From Rosistilla carotiformis (GTDB lineage Bacteria > Planctomycetota > Planctomycetia > Pirellulales > Pirellulaceae): a stretch of 64,000 nucleotides of DNA. Positions within the stretch are counted from its first letter, which is position 1. Every line of letters starts with the position of its first letter. The notes beneath the pieces were generated by a model. It was not told the origin of the DNA. It ran no database searches and saw nothing but the letters and a program-made list of their open reading frames with translations. The translations under genes were made by a program, and so were the position numbers. The stretch covers positions 558,001 through 622,000 of the forward strand of contig NZ_CP036348.1 of the NCBI RefSeq assembly GCF_007753095.1. Direction: 5' to 3'. This document shows positions 17,646 to 26,890 of the stretch, in pieces.

Positions 17646-18908
17646 TTATCGCTTCAGGTCGTCCGGACGCATTCCGATCTCGACATCCAGCAGCCGCGTG
17701 CTGTCGCCGCGATAGATTTCCATCGAGACGGTGGAACCACCGGTTGTGTCGCCAACCATCCGCATCAATGCGCCCATGTCGCGGACGGGTTGGCTGTTGA
17801 AGGCGATGATGATGTCGTCGGGCAGGATGCCGGCGTTGCGAGCGGGCGAGCTACCGTTAGCCAGCCCTCGCACCAGTGCGCCTCGGATCAATGGATCGTC
17901 GCCGTGGCGTCGCGATTCGGGAACTTCGTCCAATGCCACGCCCAGCCAGCCACGGTTCACGTAGCCCGAACTTCGCAGTCGCTCATAGACCTGCTTGGCG
18001 ACGTTGCTGGGAATCGAGAAACTAACTCCGCGATAGGTCTCTCCGACGATGGCTGTGTTGATGCCGATCAACTCGCCAGCGGAGTTGATCAACGGGCCGC
18101 CGCTGTTGCCAGGGTTGACCGCGACGTCGCTCTGCATGAAGTCTTGGTATCGCGTTCCCGCTTTGGTCGCTCGATGCTTACCGCTCAAGATGCCAAAGGT
18201 GACCGTGCGGTCGAGTCCAAAGGGGCTGCCGACGGCCCAGACCGGCGTGCCGACTTCCGATTTATCGCTATCGCCCCAGCGAACGGGCAGCAGGCCATTG
18301 GCTTCGATTTTTAAGATCGCGATGTCGGTCAGCGCGTCCATCCCCACAACTTCTGCCGAAACGCGGCGTCCGTCGCTGAGGCCGACATGGATATCCGAAC
18401 CCCCTTCGATCACGTGATAGTTGGTTAGGACAAAGCCTTGGTCGTCGACGATCACGCCGCTCCCTTGATCGCCTGGCAATTCCATCCCCGAACCACGGCG
18501 GATGGCGACGGCAAGTTCGCGTTCCTGTTCGGTTAAGTCCCGTTCGACGTCGATGTGGACGACGCTAGGGCCAACGCGTTGGGTGACCATTTGATAGGCT
18601 TGGGCTAGCGAATTCATCGAGACATTGCGCAGCCCCTCGCCGCTCGACTCATATTCGGCTCGCAATTCCCCTCGATGCCATGCGTAACGGATCTCTTCGA
18701 CCAGCGTCGGGACGAGGAAACGGGTGGCCAGCAGCAGAACGCCCAGCATCACCAGGCTGACCAAGGCCTGGGCCGCTCCGGGGCTGGAGGATTGGTTCCG
18801 CAGGGGAGGGATTTCTTTCGGTGGTTTCGGCGAAGGTGTAGACTGGGGCCAGGCGTCCGCGGGACGCGAATATTCGGCCGGTTCGACGTCGAAATCCAGG
18901 TGATTCAT
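17646..18908 (-). CDS. HtrA/DegP-type serine protease (S1C) with one PDZ domain
   Basis: A 420-residue protein anchored by one N-terminal helix (LVSLVMLGVLLLATRFLVPT), with protease and PDZ domains outside the cytoplasmic membrane. The triad is clear: H165 (LTNYHVIEGG), D195 (LTDIAILK) and S269 (NPGNSGGPL). A single PDZ follows, including RGWLGVALDE and NAGILPDDIIIAFNSQPVRD. It should degrade or sense misfolded envelope proteins. I chose the ATG at 18908 (MNHLDFDVE) over one 15 nt upstream because both encode an unremarkable cytoplasmic leader and the shorter is simpler. The aat gene starts 115 bp away on the other strand. Confidence 0.92.
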   Translation of the reverse strand: MNHLDFDVEPAEYSRPADAWPQSTPSPKPPKEIPPLRNQSSSPGAAQALVSLVMLGVLLLATRFLVPTLVEEIRYAWHRGELRAEYESSGEGLRNVSMNSLAQAYQMVTQRVGPSVVHIDVERDLTEQERELAVAIRRGSGMELPGDQGSGVIVDDQGFVLTNYHVIEGGSDIHVGLSDGRRVSAEVVGMDALTDIAILKIEANGLLPVRWGDSDKSEVGTPVWAVGSPFGLDRTVTFGILSGKHRATKAGTRYQDFMQSDVAVNPGNSGGPLINSAGELIGINTAIVGETYRGVSFSIPSNVAKQVYERLRSSGYVNRGWLGVALDEVPESRRHGDDPLIRGALVRGLANGSSPARNAGILPDDIIIAFNSQPVRDMGALMRMVGDTTGGSTVSMEIYRGDSTRLLDVEIGMRPDDLKR

Positions 18909-19023
18909 CGCTTCACACCTCAACCAAATGGTCTGGGGCTGCTGAATAGGAGAAGATGGCCGATCCGCGAGCGAATCGCCTTGCGTCTCATTGTAACGAA
19001 ATCTTTAGCCCGCGACTAAAAAA

Positions 19024-19743
19024 GTGGCCAATCCGCCGAAGCCTCACTTTTTCCCTCCTCCCTGGAGCGCCGATCGTAACGGTTTGGTTGCCATTGACCC
19101 CCGGTTCGATCGACCGCGGATGTTGGACGCCTATCGGCACGGAATTTTCCCCTGGCCGTGCCGTTGGGCCGACCAGTGGTTTGTCGGGTGGCACAGCCCC
19201 GATCCGCGAGCGATCCTGCCGCTGGATAACGTGCGGATTCCCAAGCGATTGCAACGAAAATTGCGAGCTGGACACTTCCGCTTCCGTTGGAACAGCTGCT
19301 TCGACAGCGTCCTGCAGCATTGTGCCAGCGTGGGGGATCGCAAGGAAAATGCTTGGCTGTGCCCCGATTTGCTCGATGCGATCTCGTCGCTGCATCGATC
19401 CGGTGACGCCCACTGCATCGAGGTCTACGACCGCGACGGAACCCTCTGCGGTGGGCTGTATGGGATCGCCGTTGGAGCTGCGTTTTCGGCCGAATCGATG
19501 TTCCATCTGCAGAGTGATGCGTCGAAGGCGGCGGTCTGTGGACTGGTCGCGGTCTTGCGTCACGCCGGCTTTGAATTGATGGACATTCAGCAAACCTCGC
19601 CCCATTTGCTCGCCTTTGGCGCTGTCGAAATCGATCGCTGCGATTATCTTGTAGCTCTCCAGCGGGCGCTGGGCAAACAGCCGTCGTGGCCCGCGACGAC
19701 CGAACATCCGATCCCCATCGACCGGATTGGCGCGGAGGATTGA
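19024..19743 (+). CDS. aat: Leucyl/phenylalanyl-tRNA-protein transferase
   Basis: A 239-residue Aat, matching the family length (about 235). It adds Leu or Phe from aminoacyl-tRNA to proteins with N-terminal Arg or Lys, marking them for ClpS/ClpAP. Family blocks are present: YRHGIFPWP, WHSPDPRAILPLD, CIEVYDRDGTLCGGLYGIAV, SAESMFHLQSDASKAA and the late DIQQTSPHLLAFGAVEI. The start is the GTG at 19024; no ATG lies nearby. It is transcribed away from the HtrA-like gene. Confidence 0.93.
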   Translation: MANPPKPHFFPPPWSADRNGLVAIDPRFDRPRMLDAYRHGIFPWPCRWADQWFVGWHSPDPRAILPLDNVRIPKRLQRKLRAGHFRFRWNSCFDSVLQHCASVGDRKENAWLCPDLLDAISSLHRSGDAHCIEVYDRDGTLCGGLYGIAVGAAFSAESMFHLQSDASKAAVCGLVAVLRHAGFELMDIQQTSPHLLAFGAVEIDRCDYLVALQRALGKQPSWPATTEHPIPIDRIGAED

Positions 19744-19763
19744 GCGGCGGTGAAATCCGATCG

Positions 19764-19780
19764 CCCCCCTGCCCTGCCCC
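19764..19780 (+). repeat. C-rich intergenic motif, copy i
   Basis: CCCCCCTGCCCTGCCCC, 20 nt after the aat stop and 40 nt upstream of the ATG at 19821. Confidence 0.75.
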
Positions 19781-19820
19781 GTTTTGTATTTGAACCCAAC
19801 TTGCGAGCCGAACAAGACTT

Positions 19821-21107
19821 ATGACCAGCGAACTACGACAGCGAATCTATCAACAACTTGCCAGCGTCGAACTGATCGACCCGCATACGCACATCAACCC
19901 ATTGGATGCCGGTTCGCACACGCTGGTCGATATCTTGGGCTACCACTACTACACCGAACTGGCCCACTCGGCCGGCATGCCACGCGAGCAGATCGAAGAC
20001 CCCGCCATCTCGGCGAAGGAAAAAGTGGGCCGACTGATCGAAGGCATTGGCCCGATCGACAACACGATCCAGTACAGCTGGTTGATCGATATCTGCCAGC
20101 GGTTCTTCGGTTTCGAGGGCGACCGTTTGGACGCGTCGAACTGGGAAGCGTTGTTTGATTCGTCGGAGGCGCAGATGGCCGACGCGGGATGGAGCGATGA
20201 AGTGCTGCGACGCAGCAACGTCAAGTCGGTCTTTTTGACCAACGACTTCGACGACCCCTTGGCCGGCTTCGACACCGCCAAATATGTTCCTTGCCTGCGG
20301 ACCGACGATCTGGTTTTCCATCTTGGCAAACCCGAGGTGCGGCAGCGATTGGAAGCCGCGACAAAAGTCTCGGTTGGCAGTTGGACCGAATTGCGGGAAG
20401 CGATCGGCGTGCTGTTCGAACACTTTACGACGAACAACGCCCGCGCGTGTGCGATCTCGATTCCGCCATCGTTTGCTCCCGAACCGGTCTCCGACGGCCG
20501 CGTTGAGACGGCGTTGGATGCCGTGCTAAAGGATGGCGTTAATGCTGACGAAAGTCATCTGCGGGCGCTCAGCCACCGCATCTTCTGGACCTTGGCCGAG
20601 ATGTGCGACCAATACGAATTGCCCTTCGACCTGATGATCGGCGTCAATCGTGGCGTCTACCCGACGGGCGTCTTCCAGGGGCAAGACCTCTACGACAGCC
20701 GCGTCTCGTTGATCCAGTATCAACAACTGTTGAACGCCTTCCCGCGGGTCACCTTCCCGATCAGCGTTTTGGCGAGTGTCACCAATCAGGAATTGGCCAG
20801 TTACGCTTGGATCTTCCCTAACGTTGTCACCAACGGACACTGGTGGTACAGCAACACGCCAAGCATCATCGAACGCGACGCGGCGCATCGCTTGGAAGCG
20901 GTTCCGCGAACGAAGCAGATCGGATATTACAGCGACGCTTACAAGTTGGAATTTGTCGCACCGAAGTTCGACATGTATCGCAAGATCTTGGCCAAGGTGT
21001 TGGAGCAGTATTACGTGATCGATCGATCGTGGAGCGAAGAGCGTGCTGTCGAGTTCGGCACGCAAGTTCTACGCGGCAACGTCGAAACGACGTTCAAGAT
21101 CTCGTAG
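19821..21107 (+). CDS. Uronate isomerase-like amidohydrolase
   Basis: A 428-residue cytoplasmic enzyme of the amidohydrolase superfamily, closest in pattern to glucuronate/uronate isomerases. It has the metal-binding start LIDPHTHINP, the family-like segments VKSVFLTNDFDDPL and SHRIFWTLAEMCDQYELPFD, and late active-site residues around NVVTNGHWWYSNTP and IGYYSDAYKLEFVAPKFDMY. Uronate isomerase converts D-glucuronate to D-fructuronate. This protein is somewhat shorter than E. coli UxaC (470). No other uronate genes are adjacent, so the exact sugar is uncertain. Confidence 0.75.
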   Translation: MTSELRQRIYQQLASVELIDPHTHINPLDAGSHTLVDILGYHYYTELAHSAGMPREQIEDPAISAKEKVGRLIEGIGPIDNTIQYSWLIDICQRFFGFEGDRLDASNWEALFDSSEAQMADAGWSDEVLRRSNVKSVFLTNDFDDPLAGFDTAKYVPCLRTDDLVFHLGKPEVRQRLEAATKVSVGSWTELREAIGVLFEHFTTNNARACAISIPPSFAPEPVSDGRVETALDAVLKDGVNADESHLRALSHRIFWTLAEMCDQYELPFDLMIGVNRGVYPTGVFQGQDLYDSRVSLIQYQQLLNAFPRVTFPISVLASVTNQELASYAWIFPNVVTNGHWWYSNTPSIIERDAAHRLEAVPRTKQIGYYSDAYKLEFVAPKFDMYRKILAKVLEQYYVIDRSWSEERAVEFGTQVLRGNVETTFKIS

Positions 21108-21117
21108 ACAGCAGCTT

Positions 21118-21680
21118 CTTCACCCTCCCCCAAACGCAGTTTGTAGGGGAGGGTCGAACGAGCGTAGCAAAGTTCGGGGAGGGAGTTCTTGAGTCAATTT
21201 CAGGCCGGTTGATCGTTGCTGGTATGCCCTCCCCGAAAAACTCGCTAAACGCTTATTTTTCGACCCTCCCAGCTTCGCCGGGCGGGTGAAGTTGGACGTC
21301 GCCGGCAGCACTTCACCCTCCCCCAAACGCAGTTTGTAGGGGAGGGTCGAACGAGCGCAGCAAAGTTCGGGGAGGGGAGTTCTTGAGTCAAATCCCGGCC
21401 GGTTGATCGTTGCTGGTATGCCCTCCCCGAAAAACTCGCTAAACGCTTGTTTTCCGACCCTCCCAGCTTCGCCGGGCGGGTGAAGTTGGACGTCGCCGAC
21501 AGCGCTTCATCCTCCTCCAAACGCAGTTTGTAGGGGAGGGTCGAACAAGCGTAGCGATGTTCGGGGAGGGGAGTTCTTGAATCAAATCCCGGTCGGTTGA
21601 TGGTTGCTGGTATGCCCTCCCCGAAAACTCGCTAAACGCTTGTTTTTCGACCCTCCCAGCTTCGCCGGGCGGGTGAAGTT
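21118..21680 (-). repeat. Tandem array of three ~193-bp intergenic repeats
   Basis: Three head-to-tail copies start at about 21121, 21314 and 21508. Each begins CACCCTCCCCCAAACGCAG-like and ends AGCTTCGCCGGGCGGGTGAA. Each unit contains internal inverted repeats built on ACCCTCCC/GGGAGGGT. The same unit occurs four more times at 23283-24035 in the opposite orientation. I assign this array the minus orientation relative to the second array. Open frames inside it are repeat-encoded and not credible genes. Confidence 0.9.
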
Positions 21681-21743
21681 AGCGTGGGGCGATGTATCTG
21701 ATATCAGGTGTTTTCACTATAATCTCACGTTCGTGGGATCACT

Positions 21744-21758
21744 CCCCTGCCCTGCTCC
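21744..21758 (+). repeat. C-rich intergenic motif, copy j
   Basis: CCCCTGCCCTGCTCC, 31 nt upstream of the ATG at 21790, between the repeat array and the truD operon. Confidence 0.7.
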
Positions 21759-21789
21759 GATCGCTTGTTGTTGAAGAGTCTCTATTTCT

Positions 21790-22218
21790 ATGCCTGAGCC
21801 TGCTGACGACTCTGCCAACTCCCCGTTGTCGCATCTCTACGAACTGGGGAAGGTGACCGTCTTTTATCTTCCTTCGCACAAGTTGGACGATCCGCGGTAT
21901 TACCAGGGAACGCAGACCGCGCGGACGGCGACTCACGATTTCATGATGGATCGCTACCGGGCGTACACGCATTCTCCCACGCCGGTCAAAGGCTATTGGG
22001 TCGATTTCAATGGCCAGTTGGTGCACGACGTGATGGAGCGGTTCGAGGTCTCGTTCGGCAGCGAAGCGGAGTTTGAGCGGTTGATCATTTTTCTGATCGA
22101 ACTGTGTGGGCGGTTGAGCGAAGACGCGGTCTACGTGACGCGGGGCGAGCGGAGTTTTCTGGTCCACGGCCAGCCGCGGCAAGAGATCGCAAGCGACAGC
22201 GGTCATGACAACCGATAG
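21790..22218 (+). CDS. Conserved-looking hypothetical protein upstream of truD
   Basis: A 142-residue soluble, acidic-to-neutral protein with no signal peptide or membrane helix. I do not recognise a family. Notable stretches are ELGKVTVFYLPSHKLDDPRY, RTATHDFMMDRYRAYTH and VKGYWVDFNGQLVHDVMERF. The last half (FERLIIFLIELCGRLSEDAV) looks alpha-helical. Its end overlaps truD by 14 nt, which suggests translational coupling and a real gene. Coding bias (G/C at third positions) matches its neighbours. Confidence 0.7.
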   Translation: MPEPADDSANSPLSHLYELGKVTVFYLPSHKLDDPRYYQGTQTARTATHDFMMDRYRAYTHSPTPVKGYWVDFNGQLVHDVMERFEVSFGSEAEFERLIIFLIELCGRLSEDAVYVTRGERSFLVHGQPRQEIASDSGHDNR

Positions 22219-23260
22219 TGTTTTGAGATGGACCGCCATGAATCCGATCGATCCTCCCCGTCTGCTTGGTCCCTCGTTGGGATCGGTGATCTTCAAGTCG
22301 CAGCCGGAGGACTTTGAGGTCGAAGAACTGCTTCGCTTCGAACCATCGGGCGAAGGGGAACATTGTCTGGTTTGGTTGGAGAAGCGGCATCGCAATACCA
22401 ACGATGTCGCGTCAGAACTGGCGACCAAGCTGGGGCTGCGAAAGCGGTTGATCAGCCACTGCGGCTTGAAGGACAAAGAGGCGGTGACGCGACAGTGGTT
22501 TAGCCTGCATCTGCCCGGAAAGCCGTCGCCGTCGGCCGAGGATTTGACGGTTGAAGGAGTTCGCGTGTTGCGGATCGTGCGCCACCTGCGCAAGCTGCAT
22601 CGCGGCGCGCACGATGGCAATCGCTTTTGGATCCGATTGCGCGGCTGTGAGTTCTCCAAAGAAGCTGCCGCCGCGCGATGGCAGCAGATGATCGACCGTG
22701 GCGTTCCGAACTACTTTGGCACCCAGCGATTTGGCCGCGACGGTGGGAACGTGCCTCAGGCGCTGCGATGGTTCAAGGACGAGATCCAAGTCCGCGATCG
22801 CATGCTGCGCGGGATCCTGTTGTCCGCCGCCCGCAGCTATCTGTTCAACGCCTGTGTCGGCCATCGCGTGCTCGACGGGACATGGGATACGCCGCTGTCG
22901 GGCGACGTGTTTGGGTTCGCCGATAACCGCAGCCTCGTCCTGCCGCACAATCTACATGGCGATGAAACCGATCGCGTGCGGCAGGGAGCTCTTGAGTTAA
23001 CCGCACCGCTATGGGGCGAAGGGGAGCTGCAGAGCCAAGCCGCAGTCAAAGCGATGGAAGAGCAAGTCGTCGCTGCCTATCCCGATCTGTTGGCCGGTTT
23101 GGCTCAGTTCAATCTGCGGCAAGAGCGGCGTGTGATGCGGCTGCGACCGCTGTCGGCGGAACTGACCTGGGAGTCCGATTCGACGCTCGTGCTGCGATTC
23201 GATCTTCCCAAAGGAACCTACGCCACGACGCTGCTGCGCGAGTTGGTCGATATTGGCTAG
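22205..23260 (+). CDS. truD: tRNA pseudouridine synthase D
   Basis: A 351-residue TruD, which makes pseudouridine 13 in tRNA-Glu and some other RNAs. The catalytic Asp lies in GLKDKEAVTRQ (D90). The TRUD insertion and the family block VPNYFGTQRFGRDGGNVPQA are intact, as are FEVEELL near the N-terminus and LRFDLPKGTYATTLLREL at the C-terminus. The ATG at 22205 overlaps the upstream gene by 14 nt; an ATG at 22238 is the alternative start. The gene pair is enclosed by two inverted clusters of long repeats. Confidence 0.95.
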   Translation: MTTDSVLRWTAMNPIDPPRLLGPSLGSVIFKSQPEDFEVEELLRFEPSGEGEHCLVWLEKRHRNTNDVASELATKLGLRKRLISHCGLKDKEAVTRQWFSLHLPGKPSPSAEDLTVEGVRVLRIVRHLRKLHRGAHDGNRFWIRLRGCEFSKEAAAARWQQMIDRGVPNYFGTQRFGRDGGNVPQALRWFKDEIQVRDRMLRGILLSAARSYLFNACVGHRVLDGTWDTPLSGDVFGFADNRSLVLPHNLHGDETDRVRQGALELTAPLWGEGELQSQAAVKAMEEQVVAAYPDLLAGLAQFNLRQERRVMRLRPLSAELTWESDSTLVLRFDLPKGTYATTLLRELVDIG

Positions 23261-23282
23261 CGCTGGTGAATCGCTACGTTAA

Positions 23283-24035
23283 TTCACCCTCCCAGCGGAG
23301 CTGGGAGGGTCGGAAATCGAGCGTTTAGCAAGTTTTCACGGGAGCGGCCGGTCCGCTGGATTGAACGCCGTCGATTTACCTCGCGACTCCCCTCCCCGAA
23401 CGTCGCTTCGCTCGTTCGACCCTCCCCTTCAAGCTGCGCTTGGGGAGGGTGAAGTGATGCATCGGGCGAGGCCCAGCTTCACCCGCCCGGCCGAGCTGGG
23501 AGGGTCGGGAAACGAGCGTTTAGCAAGTTTTCCCGGGGAGGGCCATTCCGCTGGATTGAACGCGGTCGATTTACCTTGCAACTCCCCTCCCCGAACCTCG
23601 CTTCGCTGGTTCGACCCTCCCCTTCAAGCTGCGCTTGGGGAGGGTGAAGTGATCAATCTGGCGACGCCCAGCTTGACCCGCCCGGCGGAGCTGGGAGGGT
23701 CGGATAACGAGCGTTTAGCAAGTTTTCCGGGGAGGGCCGGTCCGCTGGATTGAACGCGGTCGATTTACCTTGCAACTCCCCTCCCCGAACATCGCTTCGC
23801 TCGTTCGACCCTCCCCTTTAAGCTGCGCTTGGGGAGGGTGAAGTGATGCATCTGTCGACGCCCAGCTTCACCCGCCCGGCGGAGCTGGGAGGGTCGGGAA
23901 ACGAGCGTTTAGCGAGTTTTCCGGGGAGGGCCATTCCGCTGGATTGAACGCGGTCGATTTACCTCGTAACTTCCCTCCCCGAACTTTGCTTCGCTCGTTC
24001 GACCCTCCCCTTCAAGCTGCGCTTGGGAGGGTGAA
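23283..24035 (+). repeat. Tandem array of four ~195-bp intergenic repeats
   Basis: Four head-to-tail copies begin at about 23283, 23478, 23673 and 23867. Each starts TTCACCCGCCCGGCGGAGCT-like, passes GAGCGTTTAGCAAGTTTTCC and ACTCCCCTCCCCGAAC, and ends GCTTGGGGAGGGTGAA. The unit is the reverse complement of the array at 21118-21680. The copies differ by scattered substitutions, so the duplication is not brand new. The array occupies the whole gap between truD and the AlkZ-related gene. Confidence 0.9.
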
Positions 24036-24080
24036 TTCTTGTAAGCCGGCGACTTCAACACGGTTGCCCGTTCGTGAGGT

Positions 24081-24629
24081 TTAGCTTGGCGGTTGATGCT
24101 GTTGGACGATATCCAAATGGACTTCATGCATCGGCAACCAGAAGTCGTTTTTGAGTTTGGGATCGTTGGAGCGGACGATGTTCAGGCTGACCTGCAGCTT
24201 CTTCAGCGCCGTGTCGAATTGGCTCTTCGTGCAGGCGAGTCGTGCGATCGCTCGCTTCCGCAGCGGACCGGTGTAGTCGGGTTCGAGGCGGATGAATTGG
24301 TAGACCTCTTGTGCCAGCGAATCCAATTCGCAGACCGGTTGGAACGCCGCGGGGTAATGGACCTCGCGGAAGTGCTGCATCTCGATCAACGCCGCATCGC
24401 CACCGGGCACTTTTCCGTAGAAGACCGATTCGGAATAGGTCTGCGGAATCCGAGTCTTCCAGTCCCAAACCGCTTTGACCTTAGGGCTCCATCCGCCCTC
24501 CTTGGGCTTCGCCTCCGGTAGATCGGTGTTGTCCCACAGCGACGGGTAGTTCGAACATTGGCTGCCAAAGACCGTGCAGACTTTGTGAGCCAGCACAAAT
24601 TGGTAGGCTTGATCAAATGTCTTTAGCAT
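24081..24629 (-). CDS. AlkZ-related hypothetical protein
   Basis: A 182-residue soluble protein. The segments YPSLWDNTDLPEA, VKAVWDWKTRIPQ, VFYGKVPGGDAALIEMQHF and PLRKRAIARLACTKSQFDTA resemble the AlkZ-related group. That group is itself related to the winged-helix DNA glycosylases AlkZ/YcaQ. I recognised this by pattern only, so the assignment is tentative and the catalytic QxQ motif of true AlkZ is not visible. Start codons at 24629 and 24647 are both possible. It is the last gene of a minus-strand group beginning with the MarR gene. Confidence 0.55.
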   Translation of the reverse strand: MLKTFDQAYQFVLAHKVCTVFGSQCSNYPSLWDNTDLPEAKPKEGGWSPKVKAVWDWKTRIPQTYSESVFYGKVPGGDAALIEMQHFREVHYPAAFQPVCELDSLAQEVYQFIRLEPDYTGPLRKRAIARLACTKSQFDTALKKLQVSLNIVRSNDPKLKNDFWLPMHEVHLDIVQQHQPPS

Positions 24630-24688
24630 AGGAGCGGGCCCCGACATGGCTGTGTCGTTGTTTCGGATTGCAGAGGATGCGTGCCAGT

Positions 24689-25126
24689 TCAGCGGTGTGT
24701 CGATGGTTGTTGCACGTGAATGTTTCCAGGTGTGGAGCCCGATGTCGGTTCGTCTTGCAGGATGAAGCTGGCGGTCAGGATCGCGGCTGCCGCCAATAGG
24801 TTGCAGAAGACGGCCAACACCCAGAACGGCATCGCGTTGCGGGCCGCTGGTTGGCAATATTTGATGCCGCGAGCGTATCCGACAAATCCGATCGCAAACG
24901 AGAGGACGGCGACGAATACGAGGATCATTCCCAGCGTGGTGACGGCCCATCGCGGTTCAGCGTTGGGCATCACCTTGGCAATCGCCAAACCCGTCGCCAT
25001 CGATGCCAGCCCGGTCCGGACCCATGCCGAACAGGTTCGCTCTTCCGCCATCAACGTTCGATCCAAACCGGTGTCGGGTTGGGCGGGGGCGTTCTGGCTC
25101 TCTGAATTCACGTTATCGTTGCTCAT
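24689..25126 (-). CDS. YidH/DUF202-family membrane protein
   Basis: A 145-residue inner-membrane protein with the DUF202 pattern. A cytoplasmic N-terminus holds LMAEERTCSAWVRTGLASMA, followed by three helices (RWAVTTLGMILVFVAVLSFA; FWVLAVFCNLLAAAAILTAS). Function is unknown for the family. The ATG at 25126 overlaps the end of the upstream small gene by 14 nt, so the genes are probably coupled. Confidence 0.8.
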   Translation of the reverse strand: MSNDNVNSESQNAPAQPDTGLDRTLMAEERTCSAWVRTGLASMATGLAIAKVMPNAEPRWAVTTLGMILVFVAVLSFAIGFVGYARGIKYCQPAARNAMPFWVLAVFCNLLAAAAILTASFILQDEPTSGSTPGNIHVQQPSTHR

Positions 25127-25364
25127 CGGACGCCTTGTCGAGAAGTTGTTCGGCTCGCTGCCGTTGTAAAATCTGTTCCATGACTTCCAGTTCGGTGTAA
25201 TACATCGCACTGGGGTCGATTCCCTGATCGTCGAGCCACTGCAGGTGCTTCGTCATCGCCGGTTGGCGGGCGTAGGCTGGCAGGATCACCAGCCAAACGA
25301 CCGCGACGGCTGCGATGGCAAGCACCAATGACAGCAGCTTTTTGGTGTCGGTTAGACCGATCAT
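25113..25364 (-). CDS. Small membrane protein of unknown function
   Basis: An 83-residue protein with one N-terminal membrane helix ([20 protein letters not shown]) and a soluble, helical, charged tail. I do not recognise a family. It overlaps the YeiH-like gene by 4 nt (ATGA) and the DUF202 gene by 14 nt. This tight packing argues that it is real and translated with them. Confidence 0.7.
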   Translation of the reverse strand: MIGLTDTKKLLSLVLAIAAVAVVWLVILPAYARQPAMTKHLQWLDDQGIDPSAMYYTELEVMEQILQRQRAEQLLDKASDEQR

Positions 25365-26812
25365 TGTTCAACCACAGGGGCAAAGACGACTTCGAACATC
25401 AGGTAGGCCATCAGAAGTGTCAGGCACAGGTTCAGTGTCTGGCCGCAGACGTAAAGGATCAACGGCTTGCCGCCTTTGAGTTGCGGAAGGAGTTGCTTGA
25501 AGTTGGTCTCCAGCCCGATGCTGACAAAGGCCAGGCAGAAGAGCCAGCCACGCAGCGTTTTGGTCGAGCCTTTGATCATCGCGTTGATCAATTCAGGGCC
25601 GGCGGTCATCGTCGAATAGAGTACCGAAAACAGGATCGACATCGCCACGAAGCCGAGGACAAATTTGGGGAAGCGGTACCAGATCTCCGAGGCTCCGACG
25701 CGGGGCGCCGACGGATCGCGTTCGACATACGTCACCCAGTAGATCGCGACGCAAAAGGCTGTCACGCCGATCAGGATGTTCTGGATCATCTTCACCGTCG
25801 CGGCAACTTCTAACGCTTCGTCGCCCAACACTGCACCGGCGGCGGCGACCGCGCCTGTCGAATCGATCGTCCCGCCCAGCCAGGCACCGCCCAGAGTCGG
25901 ACTCATTCCCGTCGCTTTGATGATCGCGGGCAGCACGACCATCATGATCACGGTGAAGCTGAGCGACATGCCAATCGCAAGCGATAGCTCTTCCTTTTTG
26001 GCTTTGCACGAGGCTGCGGTCGCGATCGCCGCGGAGACGCCGCAGACCGACATGTCGGCCGAGATCACCATGTTCAACGATCGCGATGGGATCTTCAAAA
26101 CCTTCTGGCCGAATATGTAAGTGGATACCAAGACGATTGGCGTTACGACCCAGGCGACAAAGACGCCGGGCAGGCCAAGAGCCAACAAGCGGCTCATCAA
26201 GACCTCTGCTCCCAACAGCACCAAACCGGTCTTGATGAAGAACTCCGTCATGATCGCCGGCCGCAGAAATGCTGGAGTGCCGATTGTGTTACTGATGATC
26301 AATCCGACCAGCAATGCCCACAACGCGTATTCCAGGTTGTACGCTTTGAGCACGCTTTGCCCGGCCAGCACGTAGGCCAGCGTGGCGAGCAGGAAGACGA
26401 TCGGGAACCCTGCCAGAAAGGCGGCTGCCGATTTGCCGCGACACCACATCGCGAAACCGCACAGGACCGCCAGCACGTGGAAGACGCCGCCGATGCCGAC
26501 CAGTTTGCCATCGAGCGACGCCAGCGGATCCGCTTCCCAGGAGCCCGGTTTGGAGAGGTACGCCTTCAGAGGGCTCACGACTTCCAAAGGTTCTCCCATT
26601 CCGATGCTTTCGGCCAGCCCGTCGGGCCGCCCCAGCCAAACCGCACCAAATGCAAAGACCAACAAAAGTGCGGCACACCAAATCGCCCACCAATCTTCGG
26701 CGGTCCGCATGTCGGTCCATAAACTGTGGCGCTCCGGCGGCAACGTGACCGTGTCATCACCGTCGGGGGCGGCATCGTTGTCGGATGGTTGAGAACCTGG
26801 TTCGTTGCTCAT
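25361..26812 (-). CDS. YeiH/UPF0324-type putative sulfate exporter family transporter
   Basis: A 483-residue polytopic membrane protein with about eleven helices. Family stretches are [60 protein letters not shown] and [20 protein letters not shown]. The late block [20 protein letters not shown] is also typical. Members are predicted anion exporters, but direct transport data are sparse. A soluble acidic leader of ~35 residues precedes the first helix. It is preceded by a MarR gene 78 nt upstream on the same strand, the likely regulator. Confidence 0.85.
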   Translation of the reverse strand: MSNEPGSQPSDNDAAPDGDDTVTLPPERHSLWTDMRTAEDWWAIWCAALLLVFAFGAVWLGRPDGLAESIGMGEPLEVVSPLKAYLSKPGSWEADPLASLDGKLVGIGGVFHVLAVLCGFAMWCRGKSAAAFLAGFPIVFLLATLAYVLAGQSVLKAYNLEYALWALLVGLIISNTIGTPAFLRPAIMTEFFIKTGLVLLGAEVLMSRLLALGLPGVFVAWVVTPIVLVSTYIFGQKVLKIPSRSLNMVISADMSVCGVSAAIATAASCKAKKEELSLAIGMSLSFTVIMMVVLPAIIKATGMSPTLGGAWLGGTIDSTGAVAAAGAVLGDEALEVAATVKMIQNILIGVTAFCVAIYWVTYVERDPSAPRVGASEIWYRFPKFVLGFVAMSILFSVLYSTMTAGPELINAMIKGSTKTLRGWLFCLAFVSIGLETNFKQLLPQLKGGKPLILYVCGQTLNLCLTLLMAYLMFEVVFAPVVEQ

Positions 26813-26890
26813 CGTGAATACTTTCGTCGTTGGTGGGAGAATGGTGGGGGAAGCCGACAGCTTTGGGGACTGCAGCTTAAACGAAATCGC

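Noticed and set aside
21118-24035. CRISPR array
   Set aside because: Units are about 194 bp, repeat end to end without unique spacers, and no cas genes are present.
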